Shown piece by piece: positions 42,715-53,077 of a stretch of 64,000 nt of DNA (position 1 is the first letter of the stretch; the number at the start of each line of letters is the position of its first letter). The stretch covers positions 310,001-374,000 of the forward strand of contig CAUCLI010000001.1 in NCBI GenBank assembly GCA_958443615.1, given 5' to 3'. This DNA comes from an uncultured Collinsella sp. (GTDB taxonomy: Bacteria > Actinomycetota > Coriobacteriia > Coriobacteriales > Coriobacteriaceae). A program made the position numbers and the translations under genes. The notes under the pieces are model-generated. The model was given only the letters and a program-made list of their open reading frames with translations, had not been told where the DNA came from and did not search any database.

Positions 42715-44052
42715 ATGGATCAGCAGCAGAACATCGACTTTGTCCTGCGCACCGTCGAGGAGCGCGACATCCGCTTCATCCGCCTGTGGTTCACCGACGT
42801 CCTCGGCCGCCTCAAGAGCTTCGCGATCAGTCCTGAGGACCTCGAGGTCGCCTTCGAGGAGGGCATCGGCTTCGACGGCTCGGCGATCGAGGGCTTCACC
42901 TCGCCGGATGAGGCCGACATGCTGGCCTTCCCCGACCCCTCGACCTTTCAGGTCCTGCCGTGGCGACCCAAGCACGACGGCGCCGCGCGCATCTTCTGCG
43001 ACGTGTGCACGCCCGACCGCGAGCTGTTCGCGGGCGACTCTCGCGAGTGCCTGCGCCGCATGTTCTACCGCGCCGAGAAGCTCGGTTACATCATGAACGT
43101 CGGTGCCGAGCTCGAGTTCTACTATTTCCCCGACGAGCGCACGCCGGAGCCCATGGACGCGGTGGGCTATTTCGACCTCTCGCCGTCCGATTCCGCGCGC
43201 GACCTGCGCCGCTCCACCGTCCTCATGCTCGAGAAGATGAGCATACCGGTCGAGTACACCTTCCACAGCTCCGGCCGCTCGCAGCACGGCATCTCGATGC
43301 GCCACGCCGAGGCGCTCACCATGTCCGACGCCATCATGACGGCCAAGCACGTGATCCGCACCTGCGCCTACGAGGCCGGTATCCACGCCTCGTTCATGCC
43401 CAAGCCCATCGCCAAGGGCTCCTCCTCGGCGATGCTGCTGCATCAGTCTCTGTTCGACCGCGATGGCAACAACGTCTTTTGGGGCGATGACTCCAAGAAC
43501 CACCTGTCGCCCATCGCCAAGAGCTACATGGCGGGCATCCTCGCGCACGCGTCCGAGATCAGCGCCATCACCAATCCGACGGTGAATTCCTACAAGCGCC
43601 TTTCAGCGGGTGTGGGCAATGGCCCGCGCTACGCCACCTGGGGCATGCGCAACCGCGCGGCCATGATCCGCGTGCCCATCTACAAGCCCGGCAAGCAGGC
43701 GGCCGCCCGCATCGAGCTGCGCAGCCCGGACCCGATGGCCAACCCGTACCTGGTGAACACGGTCACGCTGGCGGCCGGACTGGACGGTATCAAGCGCGGT
43801 CTCGAGCTGCCCGAGGAGGCGACCTCCGACCTGTTGCGCCTGCCCGAGCGCGAGTTGCGCGCCCGCGGTATCGAACCCCTGCCCGGCAATCTCGACGAGG
43901 CTCTCGACGTGTTCGAGAGTTCCGAGTTCATGAAGGATGCCCTTGGCGAGCACATCCACTCGTTCTTCCTCAAGAAGAAGCGCGACGAGTGGAATCGCTT
44001 CAATTCCACGGTCACCGAATGGGAGCTCGACCACTATCTCGCCAATTCTTAA
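42715..44052 (+). CDS. Glutamine synthetase family protein with degenerate metal site
   Basis: A 445-residue type I GS-fold protein: beta-grasp N-domain (~15-105), catalytic domain with GAELEF (E132, E134 kept), SFMPKP, NPTVNSYKRL, RNRAAMIRVP and RIELRSPDP (E334 kept). The usual E-x6-E motif (HHEVAPGQHE or HESGPSQHE) reads HSSGRSQHG, so both metal Glu are S185 and G192. The GSGMHxH motif reads SSAMLLH, so the metal His is L241. Three of six canonical metal ligands are therefore missing, while the rest is intact and under no sign of frame decay. It may be a pseudoenzyme or altered ligase. GAAAGGG precedes the start. The next gene is a GlnR-like regulator. Confidence 0.88.
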   Translation: MDQQQNIDFVLRTVEERDIRFIRLWFTDVLGRLKSFAISPEDLEVAFEEGIGFDGSAIEGFTSPDEADMLAFPDPSTFQVLPWRPKHDGAARIFCDVCTPDRELFAGDSRECLRRMFYRAEKLGYIMNVGAELEFYYFPDERTPEPMDAVGYFDLSPSDSARDLRRSTVLMLEKMSIPVEYTFHSSGRSQHGISMRHAEALTMSDAIMTAKHVIRTCAYEAGIHASFMPKPIAKGSSSAMLLHQSLFDRDGNNVFWGDDSKNHLSPIAKSYMAGILAHASEISAITNPTVNSYKRLSAGVGNGPRYATWGMRNRAAMIRVPIYKPGKQAAARIELRSPDPMANPYLVNTVTLAAGLDGIKRGLELPEEATSDLLRLPERELRARGIEPLPGNLDEALDVFESSEFMKDALGEHIHSFFLKKKRDEWNRFNSTVTEWELDHYLANS

Positions 44053-44117
44053 ATACGCCGACCTGGGCTTTGGCGCGACGGTCGATTTGTTAAGATGACG
44101 CCAACGGAGGTGTGTTC

Positions 44118-44780
44118 ATGGCGGAAAAATCAGTGCTGTTCATGGCCCGCACGACGCGGCTGCATGACTTTATCCGAACGCTCTCAACGTCTCTTGGAGT
44201 CGAGGTGCACGTGGCGACGCCCGATTCGCCCGCCGCGGCGCACGATTTCGACTTGCTGGTGCTCGACGGCGACGGGGTTCGCTCCGACCGCGTCGACGCG
44301 ATGGCAAAGTGGCTCGAGTCGCGCGGCGGCGCGCCGATGCTGCTGGTGATGGATGAGGAGAACCTCGGCGACCTGCATCTTCCCAGTCAGGTCCGCGCCG
44401 ATTTCATCTGTTCCGGCGCAAGCGAGGCGGAGCTGGAGGTCCGCGCCCGCCAGCTTTTGGGCGAGGGCGAGGTCGTGGCGGTGGACGAGGTGCTCACCGT
44501 GGATAACCTCACGATCAACCTCGCGACCTATCAGGTCTCGCTCGACGGCGAGCCGGTCGACCTGACGCTCATGGAGTACTCGCTCCTGAGCTTCCTGGCG
44601 ACACACCCCAACCGTGCGTACAGCCGCGAGGCGCTGCTTCACCGCGTGTGGGGATTCGAGTACTGCGGCGGCACGCGTACGGTCGACGTGCACATCCGCC
44701 GAATCCGCAGCAAGGTGGGCCCGCAGATCGCGGCGCACATCACCACCGTCCGCGGCGTGGGGTACCTGTTCAAGGAGTAG
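44118..44780 (+). CDS. GlnR-like orphan OmpR-family response regulator
   Basis: A 220-residue regulator. The N-terminal receiver-like domain (~1-110) is atypical (DLLVLDGDGV; no clear acidic pocket), and the C-terminal winged helix (~125-220) contains LTLMEYSLLSFLATHPNRAY and VWGFEYCGGTRTVDVHIRRI, closely matching actinobacterial GlnR wording. GlnR controls nitrogen assimilation without a cognate kinase. The start at 44118 has GGAGG seven bases before it. It lies 65 bp after the GS-like gene, consistent with co-transcription and a nitrogen role. Confidence 0.82.
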   Translation: MAEKSVLFMARTTRLHDFIRTLSTSLGVEVHVATPDSPAAAHDFDLLVLDGDGVRSDRVDAMAKWLESRGGAPMLLVMDEENLGDLHLPSQVRADFICSGASEAELEVRARQLLGEGEVVAVDEVLTVDNLTINLATYQVSLDGEPVDLTLMEYSLLSFLATHPNRAYSREALLHRVWGFEYCGGTRTVDVHIRRIRSKVGPQIAAHITTVRGVGYLFKE

Positions 44781-44809
44781 GCGTCCCGATCGATCAATCG
44801 GGAAAGATC

Positions 44810-44868
44810 GATTGGGGGCAGGTGAATTCAATTGGGCACAGATGCAAAGTGCCCAATTCGCCCCCATC
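44810..44868. other. Nested inverted repeat, long hairpin
   Basis: An inner perfect stem AATTGGGCAC (44830-44839)/GTGCCCAATT (44849-44858) lies inside an outer GGGGGC (44814-44819)/GCCCCC (44860-44865). Located 30 bp after the GlnR-like gene. It resembles the GGGGACAG repeats in composition and could be a REP-like element or part of a terminator. Confidence 0.6.
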
Positions 44869-44889
44869 GCTTTAACGCGATCGTTTCGG

Positions 44890-44912
44890 CGCCCCCGGTT
44901 TCGGGGGCGTTC
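44890..44912 (+). terminator. Hairpin, probable terminator before htrA
   Basis: CGCCCCCG (44890-44897)/CGGGGGCG (44902-44909) stem with only two T residues after. Confidence 0.5.
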
Positions 44913-45044
44913 CCATATACCGCCACCGGTCTTGCGAAATTCTTAACGGCACTTACAACTTGATTAAGCTCTCCCGTTCATGCTGGGGAAAGCCGGGCTT
45001 TTGGGGTACAACGTTGAAGATCGAAGACGTCGAAAGGACCGCAT

Positions 45045-46544
<1,500 letters not shown>

Positions 46545-46561
46545 CGCCCTGCTTCGTCTCA

Positions 46562-46620
46562 ATTGGGGACAGGTACAAATTGCGACTTTTGAAGGCGGGC
46601 GCCGAGATGGTGCCCGCCTT
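46562..46620 (+). repeat. GGGGACAG repeat followed by hairpin downstream of htrA
   Basis: ATTGGGGACAGGTACAAATT (46562-46581) matches the 42378 family. It is followed by AAGGCGGGCGCC (46592-46603)/GGTGCCCGCCTT (46609-46620), a 12-bp stem with one mismatch that may terminate htrA. The rest of the 420-bp gap (to 46964) has weak open frames but nothing I recognise. Confidence 0.6.
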
Positions 46621-46964
46621 GTCGTGTTTGGGCAGGGGCGATTCGGCGGACATGGGCGCGATGGGGGTCAGGTCGGCTGGCGGCTGCAATCGGCTGGCGC
46701 CGAGGCTCTCGCGCGTTTTTGCGCGCAGCGGGGTACGACGCTGGAGCGGGCTGTGGTTATAGCCGTCACGCCGATGGATTGCGAGGCCATGATGAGCGCA
46801 GGTAGGGCGCTCGCCTTGCATGGCGCCGGAATCGATGCGGCCGTGGCGGCGTAGCGGACGTTTTTCGCCCGCGCCACGAGCGGTCTCGTGCACGCGTTGA
46901 ATGCGGCCGTGGCGATGCGCGTGTAGGCGTCGCTTCGTGGCGGCGCCGGGTTACTCCGCTCGGC

Positions 46965-48083
46965 CTACCACTCGTCCACGCGGTCGTGGTTGATGGGGCG
47001 GTAGAACAGGCGCTGCAGTTCGTCGGCGTCGCGCGTCTGCCCGAGGGCCCACATGGTCTTGGCCACGAGCGCCTCGGTGGTCATGTCGCCGCCCTTGAGG
47101 ATGCCGGGGTGCTCGGCATATGCGCGGCCAACCTCGTACACACCCAGGTCCAGACCTTCCTCGGGGACCTGCGTGGTCATGACCACGGTGCGGCCGGAGT
47201 CGACCCAATCGAAGATGGCCTTCTGATAGGCGTCGTCGGCGCCCAACTCGGGCACGCCGCCCATGCCAAAGGTCTCGAGGATCACGGCGTCATAGTCGGG
47301 CTTGAGCAGGCGGAAGATGTCCGGCGTGAGGCCGGGCGTGAGTTTGAGGGCGCACACACGGCTGTTGAGCTCGGTGTAGAAGTGGGGACGCTTCTGGCTG
47401 GGTGCGGCCACGCCGTCGCCACTCACCGGTTGCGCGGCTGCCGCAATCTGACCGGCATCTGCATTCGCGCTGCCCTGCGTTCCGGCGATTTCTCCCTCGG
47501 CCAGGCCGGCGGACACGGCGACCGACCCGCTGCGGATGATCTTGTCCTGGCGTAGATAGGCCAGTACGGGGTAGTTGATGCTGTTGAACGCGTTGAAGCT
47601 CATGGTGCGCTGCTTGCGGGCGCGCGTACCGGCAATCGCATACCCGCCGAAAACGATGGACACGTCGCGCGAGCGGTCGGATGCGGCGTACACGAGACTC
47701 TGGTACAGGTTGATCTTCGCGTCGGTGAAGGGGTTGCCCATGGGCTGCTGGGAGCCGGTGAGCACGATGGGCTTGGGGCTGTCCTGGATGAGGTAGGAGA
47801 GCGCCGCCGCGGTGTAGGACATGGTGTCGGTGCCGTGCAGGACCACGAAGCCGTCGTGCGCGTCGTAGTTCTCGCGGATGACCTCGGCGATGCGCAGCCA
47901 GTCGGCGGGGCGCATATTGGTACTGTCGATGTTCATGGGCTGCACGATATCGAGTTCGCACAGGCCCTCGATCTCGGGCACGCTGCGGGCGAGTTCCTCG
48001 CCGGTGAGAGCGGGGGAGAGGCCGTTGCCGTCCTCGGCGGAGGCGATGGTGCCGCCGGTGGCGATCAAGAGGATGTGCTTCAT
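46965..48083 (-). CDS. Type I L-asparaginase
   Basis: A 372-residue cytoplasmic-type asparaginase (asparagine to aspartate plus ammonia). MKHILLIATGGTIAS holds the first catalytic Thr and VLHGTDTMSYTAAALS the second Thr-Asp pair; VLTGSQQPM and FGGYAIAGTRARK are conserved. A low-complexity Ala/Gly-rich insertion (~190-230) is unusual. The start at 48083 has GCAAAGGAGCC upstream on the minus strand; 65 further open codons upstream are not conserved and include repeat DNA. Confidence 0.92.
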   Translation of the reverse strand: MKHILLIATGGTIASAEDGNGLSPALTGEELARSVPEIEGLCELDIVQPMNIDSTNMRPADWLRIAEVIRENYDAHDGFVVLHGTDTMSYTAAALSYLIQDSPKPIVLTGSQQPMGNPFTDAKINLYQSLVYAASDRSRDVSIVFGGYAIAGTRARKQRTMSFNAFNSINYPVLAYLRQDKIIRSGSVAVSAGLAEGEIAGTQGSANADAGQIAAAAQPVSGDGVAAPSQKRPHFYTELNSRVCALKLTPGLTPDIFRLLKPDYDAVILETFGMGGVPELGADDAYQKAIFDWVDSGRTVVMTTQVPEEGLDLGVYEVGRAYAEHPGILKGGDMTTEALVAKTMWALGQTRDADELQRLFYRPINHDRVDEW

Positions 48084-48153
48084 GCGGGCTCCTTTGCTCT
48101 GCAGCTCCCTGCGGGTGCCTCGGCTTACAACTTGCGGCCATTTATGGGTGTGG

Positions 48154-48208
48154 CCGATGCGCGGCGAGACGCCATTATGGTAGCGCCCGATGCGCGGCGA
48201 GGCGCCAT
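48154..48208. repeat. 33-bp-period repeat between asparaginase and guaA
   Basis: CCGATGCGCGGCGAGACGCC and the same with one change start at 48154 and 48187. Period 33, in the divergent promoter region. Confidence 0.8.
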
Positions 48209-48329
48209 CGAGATATTGTAGGCCAAAAACCCTGTAGGATTTCTGCGTACGCGCAGCTCGGCGGGTATGATGTACCAATTATCTGACACGTGTTGCCGCT
48301 GCGGGGCAGCGGCATGGTTGGGAGGCTTC

Positions 48330-49940
48330 ATGGCCCGTAACGTATCCGAGCAGGCTCAGCAGAAGGTGCTGGTCTTCGACTTCGGCGCGCAGTATGCGCA
48401 GCTCATCGCCCGTCGCGTGCGCGACCTGCATGTGTATTCCGAGATCGTCCCGTGCGACATCACGGCCGACGAGGTGCGCGAGATGGCGCCTTCCGCGCTG
48501 ATTCTCTCCGGCGGCCCCGCGTCCGTGTACGCCGAAGACGCACCCACGGTTGATCCCGCCATTTACGACCTGGGCCTGCCCATCCTGGGCTTCTGCTACG
48601 GCCACCAGGTGACTGCCGTCACGCTCGGCGGCGAGGTGGGCCATTCCGAGATCGGCGAGTACGGCCCCGCAACCATCGAGCGCGACCGCGAGAGCGCGCT
48701 CTTCAACGCCACGCCGCTCGAGCAGACCGTGTGGATGAGCCACCGCGACGCCGTGAGCCGCGTGCCCGAGGGCTTTGCCGTGACGGCGAGCACTTCCGTG
48801 TGCCCGGTCGCCGCTATGGAGAACGCCGAGCGCCGCATCTACACCACGCAGTTCCACCCCGAGGTCAAGCACACCGAGTACGGCCAGCAGCTGCTCAAGA
48901 ACTTCCTGTTCGACATCTGCGAGCTTGAGGCCACGTGGACCATGGACAACTTGGTTGAGACCATGACGGACGAGTTCCGCGCGGCGGTGGGCGAGGACCG
49001 CGTGATCCTGGCGCTCTCCGGCGGCGTGGATTCCTCCGTGGTCGCGGCGCTGGGCGCCCGCGCCGTCGGCCGCCAGATGACCTGCGTGTTCATCAACCAT
49101 GGGCTGCTTCGCAAGGGCGAGCCCGAGCAGGTTGAGGAGGTCTTCACCAAGCAGTTCGACGTCGACTTCGTGCACGTGCACGCGGAAGCACGCTACGCCG
49201 CGCTGCTCGATGGTGTGACCGATCCGGAGGAGAAGCGCCGCATCATCGGCACGCAGTTCTGGAACGAGTTCTTCGCCGTGGCCAAGGAACTCGAGTGCGA
49301 TGGCCGTCCGGTGAAGTATCTGGCTCAGGGCACCATCTACCCCGACATCATCGAGAGCGGCGCGCGCAAGACCGGCGGCAAGACGGCCACCATCAAGAGC
49401 CACCACAACCTCATCCCGTTCCCCGAGGGCGTGCACTTCGACCTCATCGAGCCGCTGGACCACTTCTTTAAGGACGAGGTTCGCGAACTCGGCCTGGCGC
49501 TGGGTCTGCCTGAGCACATCGTGTACCGCCAGCCGTTCCCGGGTCCTGGCCTGGCCATCCGCATCATCGGCGCGGTGAGCCCCGAGAAGCTCGAGATCTT
49601 GAAGAACGCCGACGCCATCGTGCGCGAGGAGCTGGATGCGTACAATGCGCGCCTGTTCGAGCAGACCGGCGAGCGCAACTCCGAGCATTCCTGCTGGCAG
49701 TACTTCTGCGTGCTGCCCGACATCAAGTCCGTGGGCGTGATGGGCGACGAGCGCACCTACGCGCGTCCCGTGATTCTGCGTGCCGTGGAGTCCAGCGACG
49801 CCATGACCGCCGACTGGGCGCGCCTGCCCTACGAGGTGCTCGCCCGCATCTCCGGGCGCATCGTGGCAGAGGTCCCCGGCATCAACCGCGTGGCGTACGA
49901 CATTACCTCAAAGCCCCCGGCGACCATTGAGTGGGAGTAG
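48330..49940 (+). CDS. guaA: GMP synthase (glutamine-hydrolysing)
   Basis: A 536-residue two-domain enzyme converting XMP to GMP. The N-terminal class I glutamine amidotransferase (~10-200) has the nucleophile Cys in LGFCYGHQ and the FHPEV His-Glu pair; the ATP pyrophosphatase domain has the P-loop LSGGVDSSVVAA; the C-terminal dimerization domain ends in TSKPPATIEWE, typical of GuaA. The start at 48330 follows TTGGGAGG. Divergent from the asparaginase gene; a terminator follows. Confidence 0.97.
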   Translation: MARNVSEQAQQKVLVFDFGAQYAQLIARRVRDLHVYSEIVPCDITADEVREMAPSALILSGGPASVYAEDAPTVDPAIYDLGLPILGFCYGHQVTAVTLGGEVGHSEIGEYGPATIERDRESALFNATPLEQTVWMSHRDAVSRVPEGFAVTASTSVCPVAAMENAERRIYTTQFHPEVKHTEYGQQLLKNFLFDICELEATWTMDNLVETMTDEFRAAVGEDRVILALSGGVDSSVVAALGARAVGRQMTCVFINHGLLRKGEPEQVEEVFTKQFDVDFVHVHAEARYAALLDGVTDPEEKRRIIGTQFWNEFFAVAKELECDGRPVKYLAQGTIYPDIIESGARKTGGKTATIKSHHNLIPFPEGVHFDLIEPLDHFFKDEVRELGLALGLPEHIVYRQPFPGPGLAIRIIGAVSPEKLEILKNADAIVREELDAYNARLFEQTGERNSEHSCWQYFCVLPDIKSVGVMGDERTYARPVILRAVESSDAMTADWARLPYEVLARISGRIVAEVPGINRVAYDITSKPPATIEWE

Positions 49941-49958
49941 CGAGAAACGGCGCCGTCC

Positions 49959-49996
49959 AAGCCCCTGGCCTGCGAAAGGTTGGGGGCTTTTCTTTT
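49959..49996 (+). terminator. Intrinsic terminator after guaA
   Basis: AAGCCCC...GGGGCTT stem followed by TTCTTTT. Confidence 0.85.
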
Positions 49997-50173
49997 CTGG
50001 CAACCTCTGGGCAACCTTTGCGGTTTCGCGCCCCGTGAACAGGGGGCGTAGCACTGTTCGCGTCTGGGCCCATGTCGGCAACGATTTCCGCTGTCAAAGT
50101 GCGCAAGATATTGTACGTTACCCGGGAATGCCGACGTCGCAATGGCGCAATTTGCCCGTTTTGCCTAACGCAT

Positions 50174-50217
50174 AATGCAACGAAGGATATATCGTTGCAT
50201 TATAATATGCAACGAAA
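50174..50217 (+). promoter_or_regulatory. TGCAACGA operator overlapping a TATAAT promoter
   Basis: AATGCAACGA (50174-50183) and its inverse TCGTTGCATT (50192-50201) form a perfect 10-bp dyad; a third site TGCAACGAAA follows at 50208. TATAAT (50201-50206) lies between the second and third sites. This arrangement is typical of an autorepressed promoter. Confidence 0.75.
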
Positions 50218-50257
50218 ACGCTTCGACGCATTATCATTCAGGCGAAGGGGAGAATCC

Positions 50258-51514
50258 ATGCGAGAAACTAGGACCCTTGAATTTAAGGAATCAGTCACCA
50301 AGACGTTCCTCAAGACCGTGAGCGCCTTCGCAAACTACGGTACGGGTTGCATCTTGTTCGGGGTCGACGACTCGGGTGCCACAGTTGGCCTGGCAGATCT
50401 ATCGGCGGACGCGCTCCGAATCGAGAACATGATAAATGACTCGCTCGACCCCGTTCCGCGCTACACCCTCAACATCGATGAGGCCAACAAGACCATCTGC
50501 CTGACCGTGAATGAGGGGAGGTCGAAGCCGTACTACTGCAACCGGAGGGCCTACCGAAGGGCGGATTCAGCGACTATCGAGGTCGACAGAATCGAGCTCG
50601 GCAGGCTGGTCCTCGCAGGGCAGAACCTCAGCTTTGACGAGCTTCCGTCCTCCCGTGCCGACCTGTCGTTCTCGCTTTTGGCGGAGCGGTTCACGAGGCA
50701 TCTGGGGCTGACTACCTTCGATGACAACTCCCTTCGGACCCTCGGGCTCCTCGGGGTAGACGGGGCGTACACCATCGCCGGGGAGATCCTCGCCGACGAC
50801 AACGGCCTTCCGGGTATCGATGTCGTGAAGTTCGGCTCGAGTATCAGCGAATTGCTCGATCGCAAGGCCGTCGAGGGCCGCTCGGCTCTCGAGCAATACG
50901 GCGCGGCACTTGAGATGTACGAGCGCTACCTCGTGTACGAGACGGTTTCGAGCGCTGCCAGGGAAAGGGTGGAGCGCGTCCCGTTCGAGGCGTTTCGAGA
51001 GACGGTGGCGAACGCGCTCGTCCATCGCGCATGGGATGTTCCTGCCAACGTCACCGTCTCAATCTACGACGACCGAGTTTCCGTGGTCTCCCCGGGCGGT
51101 CTCCCCAGCGGCGTGACCGAGGAGGAATATCTGAGGGGCGGTGTCTCGATTCCGAGAAATCCCGTCGTCGCCAACATATTCTTCCGACTCGATTACATCG
51201 AGCAGTTCGGGACGGGCATCGCGCGCATTAACGAGGCGTATGAGGGGCTGGCGGTTAAACCTGCCTTTGATATCCGCGAGAACTCCATCGCGGTGACCCT
51301 GCCCTTCGAGGCGGCGCGGCCGGAGGGGATGACCCTCGATGAGCGCAGGCTCATGGACGAGATGAGTCGGAGCATCCTGATGACCCGCGCGGAGATCGGG
51401 TTCCGGAGCGGTTTCAGCAAAGACAAGACCACCCGAATCCTGAACGCCCTTGCGGCGCGTGGCCTCGTTACGAGGGAGGGCGCCGGCAGGGGGACGCGGT
51501 ACCGCAGGGTGTAG
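50258..51514 (+). CDS. AlbA_2 (Schlafen-like) DNA-binding / ATPase domain transcriptional regulator
   Basis: A 418-residue protein: N-terminal AlbA_2 domain (~1-115; LEFKESVTKTFLKTVSAFAN, GTGCILFGVDDSG), middle region, an HATPase_c_4-like domain (~240-355; ETVANALVHRAWDVPANVTV, SPGGLPSGVTEEEYL, FGTGIARI) and a C-terminal winged helix (~370-418). Proteins of this architecture are often called RecG-like helicases but lack helicase motifs. The start at 50258 has GAAGGGGAG. The TGCAACGA dyads upstream suggest autoregulation. GC is lower than in guaA, hinting at acquisition. Targets unknown. Confidence 0.82.
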   Translation: MRETRTLEFKESVTKTFLKTVSAFANYGTGCILFGVDDSGATVGLADLSADALRIENMINDSLDPVPRYTLNIDEANKTICLTVNEGRSKPYYCNRRAYRRADSATIEVDRIELGRLVLAGQNLSFDELPSSRADLSFSLLAERFTRHLGLTTFDDNSLRTLGLLGVDGAYTIAGEILADDNGLPGIDVVKFGSSISELLDRKAVEGRSALEQYGAALEMYERYLVYETVSSAARERVERVPFEAFRETVANALVHRAWDVPANVTVSIYDDRVSVVSPGGLPSGVTEEEYLRGGVSIPRNPVVANIFFRLDYIEQFGTGIARINEAYEGLAVKPAFDIRENSIAVTLPFEAARPEGMTLDERRLMDEMSRSILMTRAEIGFRSGFSKDKTTRILNALAARGLVTREGAGRGTRYRRV

Positions 51515-51657
51515 CGTATTCCCGTACGCTCGTGAGCCGCATGCTTGCGCTGGTGAAGGGTGGCATCAGCTACAAGTTTTCAATGGCCTGCCATTCGCGG
51601 ATCATCGCGGTGGGGTATTTGACACCGAGTGGCGCCCTCGCCAAAATAATGTCGATA

Positions 51658-51703
51658 ACGCCCGCACGGTATGTATTATACCTTCCGCGGGCGTTTTGTT
51701 TTT
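51658..51703 (+). terminator. Intrinsic terminator downstream of AlbA_2 regulator
   Basis: AACGCCCGC...GCGGGCGTT stem then TTGTTTTT. The ~500-bp gap 51515-52012 otherwise contains AT-rich sequence with short open frames (51532-51898) that I cannot assign. Confidence 0.75.
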
Positions 51704-52012
51704 ACCCCCGTAGATGGTCTTCCTCCCCTCTCTTTAAGGAGGCATGCAGGGAACGATTCCCTTGAGATCGGCTTTCTTAATCTGGGTACCGAATGGGTGC
51801 CAAGGAAATCGAAGCCCATGATTCGCGGAAATACGGATTGGAAACCCATGGTCTTCCGTACCGCCCATGAGACGGATTGTGTCATCGAGTGGGAATAGGG
51901 GAATATGGATTATAAAGGGAAAGAAACGTCAGGTAGGTAACCTGCTTTCATCTCTACGCACGGCGCGGTGATGACAAAACGATGTCGCGCGCCCGATTGC
52001 GTCTCATATGTA

Positions 52013-52939
52013 TCAGGGGGAGCCCCGGCGAGCAGTCGCCGGGGCTCCCTCGAGACCCTTGACCTCCCTGATTGCTTCTAGGAGTTCCGCCACGTGCTCG
52101 GCGGGCTCCGGCGCGTGCAGCAATCCGTAGGAGACCGTCACGCCCCAGTCAGTGGGCACCGTGCGCAGTAGCGGGTGTACTTCGCGCCAGATGGGCAGTG
52201 CCGCCAGAGGCAAGTCCTCGTTCGCGGCACGGTTGAAGACCTCGGCGCGATACTGGGAGAAATCGACGAGCGTGATGTCGGGGTAGTCTGCTTGGATCAG
52301 GTCGCGCAGTGTGTCGATGTCAGCGTTCCAACCGCGGCGGATGAGCATGAGGGAGCTTCCGCGTAGCGCATCGAGCGTCACCAGGTCTAGCGCTGCGAGC
52401 TCCCCGTCGGCGGGAACCGCGCACCAAAGCGGCTCGCGCGAAAGCTCGAGCCCTGCGCAGGCGTGTTCCGTGAGGAAGTTGTCGTCGAAGGCGCCCACGA
52501 CCACGTCCATGTCGCGCCCCAGGTCCGCGAGGCCGCGCGCGGCCTCCGGGCCGTTCTCAAAGGTCACGACCTGTATGCTCATGCCGGGACAGCGTTCCCT
52601 CACGCGCGGCCAGAGCCTGGCGAGCGGGGTCGAGGGAGTCATGAGCGACACACCCACGCGCACAATGCGTTTCTCGGCGCGCTCCGCCATGCGAGCGCGG
52701 GCAATGGACTCCTTGGAGTACTGCACGATGTGCCGCGCGTCGCGCAGTAGGCTCTCTCCGGCCTTGGTGAGCGAGAGCCCCTGGTGGGATCGGAGAAAGA
52801 GCGTGACTCCCAAGCGTGATTCCAGGAGGTTCATCTGCTTGATGACGGCGGTCGGTGTGATGAAGGCATCCTGCGCCGCCTTCGAGAAGCTTCCGGCCTC
52901 TGCCACGCGGATAAATGTGTCGAGCTGCGGGTTGTACAT
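52013..52939 (-). CDS. LysR-family transcriptional regulator
   Basis: A 308-residue LTTR: winged HTH (~1-60; MYNPQLDTFIRVAEAGSFSK, AVIKQMNLLESRLGVTLF) and a two-lobe effector domain (~88-300). GGAGGAGG precedes the start at 52939. It is divergent from an aldo/keto reductase gene 138 bp away, which it probably controls. Its last codons lie in a 13-bp GC palindrome (52018-52048). Effector unknown. Confidence 0.92.
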   Translation of the reverse strand: MYNPQLDTFIRVAEAGSFSKAAQDAFITPTAVIKQMNLLESRLGVTLFLRSHQGLSLTKAGESLLRDARHIVQYSKESIARARMAERAEKRIVRVGVSLMTPSTPLARLWPRVRERCPGMSIQVVTFENGPEAARGLADLGRDMDVVVGAFDDNFLTEHACAGLELSREPLWCAVPADGELAALDLVTLDALRGSSLMLIRRGWNADIDTLRDLIQADYPDITLVDFSQYRAEVFNRAANEDLPLAALPIWREVHPLLRTVPTDWGVTVSYGLLHAPEPAEHVAELLEAIREVKGLEGAPATARRGSP

Positions 52940-53077
52940 GCAGAGCCTCCTCCCAGCATCCCATGTTCCAAGTATATACCCTCGGGTTATAGCTACCAAT
53001 CCAAGGTGAACTTCTGCGGGAGGGTCTTAACCTATAGAGTTTTAATTGAGCGAAGCCATTTCACAGAGAGGACTGTC

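Noticed and set aside
46624..46854. 76-codon open frame between htrA and the asparaginase
   Set aside because: No ribosome site, no recognisable domain, and a competing frame on the other strand looks equally random.
52016..52049. Intrinsic terminator for the LysR gene
   Set aside because: The palindrome is strong but overlaps the final codons and is not followed by a T run on the minus strand.
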